Assembly: GCA_003599025.1 (NCBI GenBank)
Contig: QZIL01000040.1
Location: forward strand, 1-43,563
Source: Nitrospiraceae bacterium
Lineage (GTDB): Bacteria > Nitrospirota > Thermodesulfovibrionia > UBA6902
Reading direction: 5' to 3'
Length of the DNA stretch: 43,563 nt
Shown: piece by piece, positions 23,891-31,800 of the stretch
Layout of the letters: each line of letters begins with the position of its first letter
Numbering within the stretch: the first letter of the stretch is position 1
The notes under the pieces: generated by a model
Databases searched by the model: none
What the model saw: only the letters and a program-made list of their open reading frames with translations
What the model was told of the DNA's origin: nothing
Translations under genes and position numbers: made by a program

Positions 23891-25783
23891 ATGGGAACCG
23901 ATAAGCAAAACAATAATTGCGAGTTGCACGGCAGTTCTTCAAGGGCAGCCAACAAGACGCTGCTGTTCATGGTCTTTGCGTCTTTTGCGCTGATTGTCTG
24001 GCACGTATGGGTCTACGGCCCGAGCGGGCACGCAGTAAGACCGGAACTGCTCACAAAGCCGTTCCCGGTAATACTGGGGACCGAAATATGGGACATGGTA
24101 TTCAGCGGGCACGGTATCCTTGCAGAACTGATAGATGTCTTTCCGTATTTCATAATCGGCATATTGCTTGCGGGTCTGATCCGCACATACAAGCTGACTG
24201 TAAGACTCCAGAGGACCCTCAACAGGTACGGTTTTTCGAGTATATTTATTGCAGCGGGTATAGGGATCTTTACCCCGCTGTGTGCATGCGGCACACTCAC
24301 AACAGCTATCAGCCTGCTGTTTGCAGGTCTACCCCTGGCGCCGGTGATGGCGCTGCTTGTTACCTCACCGCTGATGAGCCCGTCCACATATCTGCTGACA
24401 CTGAATGATCTGGGGCCGGAATGGACCGTAATAAGGACAGTCGCGGCTTTTATGCTGGGGATCTTTGCAGGGGTCATAACGTATTTCATCAGGAACAAAG
24501 GTTTTCAGACAGAGAGCATATTTATTGAAGGCGCTATCACGAGGGGAGATTTCCATGATGAGAATTATCCGGACGAACGGCTCAGGTGCGGGTGCAAAGA
24601 GAAATTCGGCAACAGGATAGCAGCTAAAACCAGCAACCTGTTTGTCATCTTTCTGGCAAAGTCATCAGAAATGCTCTGGCTCGTAGGTAAATACGTCCTC
24701 ATCGGAGTCGCAACAGGGGCCATTGTCCAGAGATATATGCCTTACGAATGGATTTACAGTCTCTTTGGACAGGAAGACCCGCTCAGCATCATATGGATCA
24801 CCTTCGGCACCATCCCGATATTCCTGCATCAGATCAGTGCCTCAAGTATTCTCTATCATATCAAGAGCTCCCTTGACAGCACCATGAATGGCGGTGCAGG
24901 ACTTGCCTTTCTTATTGGAGGGCCGGTAACAGCACTTCCCACTATGATAATGTTCTGGACAATCTTCAGGAAAAGGGTGTTTTTTCTGTACATGATTGTC
25001 TGTCTTGCAGGCACGATAATGATCGCCTATGGATTCCAGTATTTCGTGTTCACTCCGCATGTAGATACAGGCAACCCTGTTTTCCAGGGCGTCAGGTCAA
25101 TATCCGGAGGGACTTCAGCAGTTATTACAAAGGAACGTAATGACAGGCATGTCAGGGTTGTTATGGACCCGGGAGGGAAGGGACTCATTGCTACATATAC
25201 TAATTCCATCGAAGGACAGGGAGGCGTTGTCTTTGATTCCGGCAGTGAAAGGTTCCTTGGTAGTGCTGCAGACAGGTATGATAACAGCAGATACATCAGA
25301 AATATCGCTGCATGGCTTGAAGAGAACAATGTTTCGGAGAGCAGTAAAAAGATATTGATTTACAATGCAGGGGACGGGCAGGGTTTTAGCCGGAGCACCA
25401 TTGAAAGCCTTGAGAATAGCGACGGCTTTAAAGTAGAGTTAACAGACAGGAAAGAAAACCCTGAGGTCAGTGAGTCGTTGCTTGATGAGCATAGTCAGCT
25501 ATGGATATTTTTCGGGGAATCCACCCCGGAAAGCAGACTGTCTGATTCTGAACTCGAGACGATCACCCGTTTTTCAGATGAAGGTAAGAGCATCCTGATT
25601 GTGTCAGGTACTGACCGGAACAGGACTAATGAGCCGGCTGCTGCCAACGGTCTGGCTTCAATATTCGGGGTCAAATTCGAAGGGTTTGTTAAACACAGTG
25701 ATGAACTTAAGGTGTCCTCTTCATTTCATGCAATTAGCGGAATATCAGAGGGCCTCGAACGGTTTTACAGAGCGATGAAATGA
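23891..25783 (+). CDS. ArsP/DUF318-type permease with extra C-terminal domain
   Basis: The 630-residue protein has an N-terminal permease half (about residues 20-385). It carries the family motif TPLCACGTLTTAIS (about 131-144), then PVMALLVTSPLMSPSTYLLT, a Cys pair in RCGCKEKF at a central cytoplasmic loop, and a second half with FGTIPIFLHQISASSI and LIGGPVTALPTM. This is COG0701, whose members export trivalent arsenicals or other metals. Residues about 420-630 form a soluble alpha/beta domain resembling DUF4350/amidotransferase-like folds (KILIYNAGDGQGFSRSTIES, LWIFFGESTP, SILIVSGTDRN) that typical permeases lack. Substrate is unknown. Start choice is tentative because no strong ribosome binding site is seen. 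Confidence 0.75.
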   Translation: MGTDKQNNNCELHGSSSRAANKTLLFMVFASFALIVWHVWVYGPSGHAVRPELLTKPFPVILGTEIWDMVFSGHGILAELIDVFPYFIIGILLAGLIRTYKLTVRLQRTLNRYGFSSIFIAAGIGIFTPLCACGTLTTAISLLFAGLPLAPVMALLVTSPLMSPSTYLLTLNDLGPEWTVIRTVAAFMLGIFAGVITYFIRNKGFQTESIFIEGAITRGDFHDENYPDERLRCGCKEKFGNRIAAKTSNLFVIFLAKSSEMLWLVGKYVLIGVATGAIVQRYMPYEWIYSLFGQEDPLSIIWITFGTIPIFLHQISASSILYHIKSSLDSTMNGGAGLAFLIGGPVTALPTMIMFWTIFRKRVFFLYMIVCLAGTIMIAYGFQYFVFTPHVDTGNPVFQGVRSISGGTSAVITKERNDRHVRVVMDPGGKGLIATYTNSIEGQGGVVFDSGSERFLGSAADRYDNSRYIRNIAAWLEENNVSESSKKILIYNAGDGQGFSRSTIESLENSDGFKVELTDRKENPEVSESLLDEHSQLWIFFGESTPESRLSDSELETITRFSDEGKSILIVSGTDRNRTNEPAAANGLASIFGVKFEGFVKHSDELKVSSSFHAISGISEGLERFYRAMK

Positions 25784-25817
25784 CCAGGGAAATCATAAAT
25801 ATAAAAACAGCATTAGC

Positions 25818-25883
25818 GTCATTCCGGGCTTGACCCGGAATCCAGTTCCTTTTTCTCTGGATTCCCGCCTTCGCGGGAATGAC
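25818..25883. repeat. GTCATTCC repeat, copy 7
   Basis: GTCATTCCGGGCTTGACCCG to CGCGGGAATGAC, with two perfect short hairpins (CCGGGcttgaCCCGG and CCCGCcttCGCGGG). It separates the permease gene from the peptide-modification cassette. Confidence 0.88.
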
Positions 25884-25986
25884 AAAACATGATCCCTTAT
25901 TTATTAATGCATGAGCATGTCTCAGGTTTATGTATGCAAAAACTTTTGTCGCTTTAGTTTAAATAAATAAATATACGGAGGACATT

Positions 25987-26313
25987 ATGAAAAACAAGGC
26001 CTTGATCCTGGACATTCCGCAACTGAAGAAATTTGATGACACCAAGCGGCATCTTGAAACCATCTGGTCTGACAAGCACACAAAGATCAACCTCATCTGC
26101 ATGAAGCCCGGCCAGACAATAACGACCCATACCCATCATGACAATCATGTCTGGATAGTCATGGAGGGGGAGGGTGAATTCATGATAGCAGGGGAAAAGC
26201 AGGTGATCGGTCAGGGCAAGATCGTGATAGTCCAGCCGCTTGTCGATCACGGGATAAGCAATGCTTCAAAGAACGACCTTGTCATCGCGTCTTTTACTGC
26301 AGTAGGTGACTGA
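25987..26313 (+). CDS. Single-domain cupin protein at head of GeoRSP-type cassette
   Basis: This 108-residue protein has an excellent ribosome binding site (GGAGG, ATG at 25987). Cupin motif 1 is visible as PGQTITTHTHHDNHVWIVME (residues 41-60, metal-ligand candidates H48, H50, H54, E60) and motif 2 as GKIVIVQPLVDHGISN (77-92, H88). It therefore probably binds a metal ion and could be a small-molecule or peptide-modifying oxygenase/isomerase or a sensor. Its stop overlaps the PqqD-like start by one base, so it belongs to the same translation unit as the peptide-modification genes. Whether it acts on the same substrate is inferred. Confidence 0.85.
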   Translation: MKNKALILDIPQLKKFDDTKRHLETIWSDKHTKINLICMKPGQTITTHTHHDNHVWIVMEGEGEFMIAGEKQVIGQGKIVIVQPLVDHGISNASKNDLVIASFTAVGD

Positions 26314-26621
26314 TGAAGATATACAGAAACCCGGACGTAATGTGGAGAGAAGAGGACGAATTCAAAGAGCAGGCATATAAAGGCCTCGACACAGGGGAAG
26401 ATGTTGCTGAAATCGGCACCTCTATCCTGCTTCATTCCGGCAAGATGCACTCTCTGAATGTACTCGGCACCGAGGTCTGGAAGCTGTGCGACGGCAGGAC
26501 AGTGGAAGAAATCATTTCAAGCCTCGGGGAGGATTTCGATGTTGATGAGGAGGTCCTGCGAAAAGACGTAATCGAGTTCCTCGAGAACATAAAGGAGGAA
26601 GGTCTTATATATGAAGAATGA
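26313..26621 (+). CDS. PqqD-like peptide-recognition chaperone (GeoRSP type)
   Basis: The 102-residue protein resembles PqqD/RiPP-recognition-element proteins: GTSILLHSGKMHSLNVLGTEVWKLCDGRTVEEIISSL (about 36-72), followed by an acidic helix VDEEVLRKDVIEFLENIKEEGLI. In PQQ and other RiPP pathways this fold binds the leader part of a precursor peptide and presents it to the radical SAM enzyme. The gene overlaps its neighbours by 1 and 11 bases. No precursor gene is adjacent. The micropeptides at 12059 and 38677, with their TYVKP element, are the best candidates in the window for its ligand. Confidence 0.85.
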   Translation: MKIYRNPDVMWREEDEFKEQAYKGLDTGEDVAEIGTSILLHSGKMHSLNVLGTEVWKLCDGRTVEEIISSLGEDFDVDEEVLRKDVIEFLENIKEEGLIYEE

Positions 26622-27612
26622 TCTTATCCCCTCGTCGCCCCTTACAGTAAACTGGGCGGTCACGAATAAATGCAATTTTGCCTGCAGCCATTGCTACAGC
26701 CGGAGCGATACAAAAGAGGAGCTGGATTTTGATACTGTCTGCGATGTACTTGACAAGCTGGCAAAGGCAAAAGTGTTCTCTGTTAATTTCGGTGGAGGGG
26801 AACCCCTTTTAAGAAAAGACCTCCTTGAGATTGCACGGCGCAGCGCAGACCTGGGATTTGCCGTATCAATGAACAGCAACGGCTTTCTGATCGACCGTGA
26901 TATGGCCCTGAAGCTCAAGGGGGCCGGGTTTTCAAAGGTAGGCATCAGCATCGACAGCCCAGGTCCGGAGGTGCACGACAGGTTCAGAGGTATAAAGGGA
27001 AGCCATGAGAAGGCAATCTCTGCACTGGCATATCTGAAAGAAGCCGGGATTGAAACGTCTATTTCTTCGGTCATATGTAAAATCAATATAGACGATGTTG
27101 ACGGGCTGGTTAAGATGGCAATCTCATCCGGAGTGGCCAACATCAATTTTCACAACTTTAAGTGCTCCGGACTCGGCTTTGCCAACAAGGACATACTGGA
27201 TCTCACCCCTGATGAGTGGCGGGACTTTTATATCCGGGCGATTGAGCTGAAAAAGTCGGTTAAGGACCTCCGTATTTCCCTTGAAGACCCCATTATCTCC
27301 CAACTCGGTGAGAAGAGCAACGATACCCTTGTGAAGGGGAGCGTGTGCGGAAAGCTTTCGCTGAACATCAAATCAAACGGCGATATCACACCATGCGGTT
27401 TCATTCCGATTGTTGTCGGGAATATATGTAATGACGATCTGCTCACGATATGGAAAAACTCCCCTGTCCTGGATAAAATGAGAAATAAAGAGCCCAAAGG
27501 AAAATGCCTCAGCTGCGAGAGCCAGTCTGAGTGTCTCGGCGGGTGCACGGCAAGGACTCTTGCCCTGACCGGAGACATGAACAATCCCGATCCTCACTGC
27601 TGGAAGAAATGA
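26611..27612 (+). CDS. Radical SAM/SPASM peptide-modifying enzyme (GeoRSP type)
   Basis: The 333-residue enzyme has the radical SAM cluster motif CNFACSHC (C21, C25, C28), the SAM-binding VNFGGGEPLLRKDL (about 57-70), and a C-terminal SPASM domain (about 245-325). Cysteines there follow the pattern VCGKLS, TPCGFIP, GKCLSCESQSECLGGC and PHCWKK, for two auxiliary iron-sulfur clusters. SPASM enzymes install thioether, carbon-carbon or related links in ribosomal peptides. With the PqqD-like and SPASM-only neighbours this matches the three-gene set I recall as the GeoRSP system of Geobacter. The substrate of that system is not established to my knowledge. Stop and next start overlap as ATGA. Confidence 0.9.
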   Translation: MKNDLIPSSPLTVNWAVTNKCNFACSHCYSRSDTKEELDFDTVCDVLDKLAKAKVFSVNFGGGEPLLRKDLLEIARRSADLGFAVSMNSNGFLIDRDMALKLKGAGFSKVGISIDSPGPEVHDRFRGIKGSHEKAISALAYLKEAGIETSISSVICKINIDDVDGLVKMAISSGVANINFHNFKCSGLGFANKDILDLTPDEWRDFYIRAIELKKSVKDLRISLEDPIISQLGEKSNDTLVKGSVCGKLSLNIKSNGDITPCGFIPIVVGNICNDDLLTIWKNSPVLDKMRNKEPKGKCLSCESQSECLGGCTARTLALTGDMNNPDPHCWKK

Positions 27613-28505
27613 ACCTCAAGGAACTGGCCTTCCCTATAAGGATATACTGGGACCTCTCCCCTGCCCCGGACAATGCCACGATCGACTACCCCGGAATATG
27701 CCGGGAAATAGTGGAGATGAGATTTTTCTCCCTTAACCTGCGCGATGCAGGCGTTGAGTTAAGCAGTACATGCATGGAAATACTCGAGGCTCTCAATAAT
27801 AAACCGATAGCTGTAGCCCTTACAGTTTCACGTTCTGTCATCAACCCTTCAATGATGACCCGTTTGTCCGGCCTTAAGGTGAAAGAACTGCTTATTGATG
27901 CATTTACAGATGAGGATTTCAGGTTTATCGCTGAGTTGCGTAACCAATACAATAATAGCACTATGGTAATCGGGGCTTCCTTTCAGATCAATAAGTACAA
28001 TTACAGGGGCATACCGGACATAATTTCATTTTGTCTCAATAATGATCTTACCCGAATTGTCTTCCCGATGCAGCGTCTTACCGCAAAAGAGGAGTGCTTT
28101 TACATCAGCAGGCAGGATGGGAAAGACCTTTCGAATAAATTATATCCATTAAATACAGGAAACCTGAAGCTTACTATTCATGATCCCTTCTTATGGAGAG
28201 TTTTTTACCCTGACACAGCATTCCCCGGGGCCGGCTGTCAGGCTGGAAACAGCATGGCATACATTTCTCCTGAAGGCAATGTGTATCCCTGCCCTTCCAT
28301 GCCCAAAATCCTCGGGAACCTTAACAACTCACCACTTAAAATACTTCTCTCATCAGCCCTTAAAAAAGAATTGGTTAAGAGTCTACGTAAATCTCCGGTG
28401 GCATGCCTTGGATGCAAAGAGATTGATCACTGCATCGGGGGCTGCAGAGGGAGAACTATTGCCTTGAGTGACTCTTTGGAACTACGCGATCCTGCCTGCC
28501 AGTAA
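27609..28505 (+). CDS. SPASM-domain protein lacking the radical SAM cluster motif (GeoRSP type)
   Basis: I choose the ATG at 27609 (ATGA overlap with the preceding stop), not an upstream in-frame ATG at 27531 inside the radical SAM gene. The product has 298 residues. The N-terminal two thirds has a barrel-like pattern (MNLKELAFPIRIYWDLSPAP, FFSLNLRDAGVEL, LLIDAFTDEDFRFI) but no CxxxCxxC, so it cannot bind the SAM-cleaving cluster. The C-terminal SPASM region keeps Cys in AGCQAG, YPCPSM, ACLGCKEIDHCIGGCRGR and PACQ. It is probably a catalytically inactive partner that binds the radical SAM enzyme or the peptide. A 350-bp gap with a palindrome follows before the next cytochrome gene. Confidence 0.87.
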   Translation: MNLKELAFPIRIYWDLSPAPDNATIDYPGICREIVEMRFFSLNLRDAGVELSSTCMEILEALNNKPIAVALTVSRSVINPSMMTRLSGLKVKELLIDAFTDEDFRFIAELRNQYNNSTMVIGASFQINKYNYRGIPDIISFCLNNDLTRIVFPMQRLTAKEECFYISRQDGKDLSNKLYPLNTGNLKLTIHDPFLWRVFYPDTAFPGAGCQAGNSMAYISPEGNVYPCPSMPKILGNLNNSPLKILLSSALKKELVKSLRKSPVACLGCKEIDHCIGGCRGRTIALSDSLELRDPACQ

Positions 28506-28695
28506 TAAGCAAGGCATATCTTCCACCCCGATCTTATACAGAAAAACGGCCTTGAAACAGTAAGTTATGATTAATGTATTGCCGTTAAATCCTCACTACC
28601 CGCACTTATCAGCTTATTTCTTAGGGTAAGCTTTACTTCACACATATCAATATATTTTATTTTTTCCTAAGGTCATCGACTATTAGACATTGCAA

Positions 28696-28721
28696 GATGC
28701 TGTGGGATATTCCACAACATC
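28696..28721. promoter_or_regulatory. 26-bp interrupted palindrome upstream of cytochrome operon
   Basis: GATG, C, TGTGGGATATTCCACA, A, CATC form a nearly perfect palindrome about 135 bp before the start at 28858. It is flanked by four CTAAGG-type repeats (around 28621, 28667, 28720, 28743). This differs from the TGYCAT double palindrome at the other cytochrome genes, suggesting separate regulation. The rest of 28506-28857 has no supported gene. Confidence 0.5.
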
Positions 28722-28857
28722 TAAGGGAATTTACGCTAATCTAAGGAATTCTCTTAAGTTTTATTTTCCACCTGCCGATATTATTATTAAAAAACAAATG
28801 TGTTAATTATTTTTACAAGTGGTATGTTAATTGCAAAAACACCTTTACGGAGATAGA

Positions 28858-31800
28858 ATGCGTAAGGAATTAAATAAAAGGATTAAGATTATCATCAGGT
28901 CAATAATCGTTTTGTTATTTAGCATTAGTGGCTCTGTGGCCTTTGCAGGGGATTATCCGCATTTTGAAGGAAGCAGTGTATTCTGCGAATCCTGTCATTT
29001 TGTGTCCGGAACAGAGCCATCATTAATGCCCCCATGGACAGTACATGAAGCTACAAATATAGATGACACGCAGCATAATACGCTGTGCCTGAGCTGTCAC
29101 AACGATGTTGATGCTCCATATGTAAAGACACACTCAAGCCTGCAGACCGACAACGGATACGGTGACTGGACAATAGAATGCCGGGTCTGCCACAACCCCC
29201 ATTACCAGAAACAGTTCGATACATACGGGAGCGCAAGCTATCTTTATTCAGGGGTATCAACAGGGGTAACGACTACTACATTGACAAAGACAGGCGCGGG
29301 CTGGACCGTAAACGCGTATCAGGGGCTTTTAGTTGTTCCCAATATAACGCAGAAGCGGTACAAGTATAAGATCCTCAGCAATACGAGTGATACCCTTACC
29401 CTTGGTGGGCCTGTAAACCTGGCAAGGGCAGCAGTGGGGAGCACCTTCGCGATAGTATACGGCGGGCTTGTCAACAGCGCGATCGTCACTCCAAACAGCG
29501 GAAGCAAGACCGTGAAATTATTCAGGTCAACAGGGACAAACTCCTTTGCTGACGGCAATGCGACATATGACGGGGTCTGCGAGGTATGCCATACGCAGAC
29601 AACATATCACAGGAATTCAGCAGCCGGAGACCATACTCATAATGCAGGTACAGCTTGTACTGACTGTCATGTGCACACAAAGGGTTTCAAGGTTGCCTGC
29701 GATGTCTGCCACGGATATCCTCCGGTTGTAAATACTGCCACAGGAGGCCCTGACGGACTCGCAAACAACCCCGGGGCAACAGGATCATCAACAGCCGGTG
29801 CCCACAATGTCCACGTAAATACAAAGGGCTATACATGTACCATGTGTCATTACAACAGCGCAGGCTCAGGCGCAACACACAATAACAGCCTGACGATCAC
29901 ACTTGGATACTCATTGTTCGGAGGTACATATCAGGGCGGTTCATATGACGGGCAGGCAGGAGTGAGTTACAATGCGACTACAACGACCCCAGCGACTAAC
30001 GTCACAAACACCGGGACAAAGACATGTTCAAATCTCTATTGTCACAGTACGGGACAGTCAACCACGGACGGAAGCAGCGCGACACCGGCCTACGCAAGCC
30101 CCATATGGGACAATCCATCAAGCGGGGCATGCGGCACATGCCACAAGGTAACCGAGGCATCCGGCCTGACCTCAGGAAGTCATGCGGCACATCTGGGGAC
30201 AACGGGAGTAAACGGGTGCGGTGACTGCCACACAGGGGCTGCAAATGATGCCTCGTCATACAATTCATCAAACCATGTAAACGCTTCAATCAATGTTTCA
30301 AATACATATACCGCAGGCGGTGCTCCGGGCAATGGCTACGGGACCTGCTCCACAGCATCGTGTCATGATGATGGAACAGGCAATACGGCAGTGACCCCGA
30401 CATGGGGGACGAGCGTTACGGATTGCACAGAGTGCCACGCAGAGATACCGGCCACAGGCAGTCATCAGAAGCATGTAGTGACTACAAGCTACAATAAAGC
30501 TGTATGCGGGAACTGTCATGGAAATGCCGTTCAGGCCACAACAGCCCCGACGCAGCATCTTGACGGGAATCTTGATGTTTATGACTCGGCAGCAGGGGAC
30601 CTCGGCTATCCCCAGAATGTGGCAAAAGGCGGAGCGCCTTATGACAGCTGTTCAACAGCATACTGCCACAGCACCGGACAATCGACAACAGACGGCAGTT
30701 CATCCACCCCGACATATGCGACAGTGACCTGGGGTGGTTCCGCAGTATGCGGGAGTTGTCATAAAGTCACCGAGGCATCAGGCCTGACCTCCGGCAGCCA
30801 TGCAGCACACCTTGGAACAACAGGAGTAAATGGCTGCGGAGACTGTCACGCAGGAACAGCAAATGACGCTTCAACGTATAATTCGATAACACATGTAGAC
30901 GGCAATATAGATGTTGACAACACATATACTGCTGACGGCGCTCCGGGCAATGGCTACGGCACCTGCTCAACAGCATCGTGCCATGATGACGGAACAGGGC
31001 TTCCGGCAGTAACGAGGCCATGGGGAACGAATGTGACGGACTGTTCAGAGTGCCATGCAACTGTTCCGGCCACAGGAAGCCATCAGAAACACGTAGTATC
31101 TACTAATTACAAAAAGGCTGTTTGTGGAGACTGTCACAACGGGGCAGTACAGGGGACGACCGCTCCTTCACAACATAAGGACGGGAACCTTGATGTTTAC
31201 TATTCATCTCCGGGAGATCTCGGATATCCGCTTAATGTGGCAAAGGGCGGAGCGCCTTATGACAGTTGTTCGACAGTATACTGCCACAGCACGGGGCAAT
31301 CAACATCAAACGCCAATTCATCGACTCCTACATATGCAACTGTGACATGGGGCGGTACAGCCGTATGCGGCACATGTCATAAAGTGACCCAGGCGTCCGG
31401 ACTGACCTCAGGCAGCCATTCAGCCCATCTTCTGAGTGATTCAGTCAGCGGCTGCGCAGACTGTCATACCGGAGCGGCAAATAATGCTTCAACATATGAT
31501 TCAACCAGCCATATCAATGCCCAGATAGATGTAGCAAACTCTTATACAGCAGGGGGCGATCCAGGCAACGGCTACGGGACCTGTTCTGCAGCGGCCTGCC
31601 ACGGAAGCGGCTCTCCGGCATGGGGGACTGACTTCACCGGCATCGACATATGCACAAAATGCCATGGTACACCTACAGCAACACCTGCCCCTAATTATGC
31701 CAAGGCCCCTCCAAAGGACACCGCAGGCGACACTGCAGCAACTGATGCCCAGGTTGGCGCACATCAGGCGCACCTGCAGGCAACACTTTCAAATGATATA

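Noticed and set aside
27531-27608. An upstream ATG for the SPASM-only protein.
   Set aside because: It lies inside the radical SAM gene and encodes a basic, non-conserved extension; the ATGA-coupled start at 27609 is better.
28567-28629. A 20-codon ORF (MINVLPLNPHYPHLSAYFLG) just before the cytochrome operon, tempting as a third micropeptide.
   Set aside because: No ribosome binding site, no terminator after it and no similarity to the twin micropeptides.
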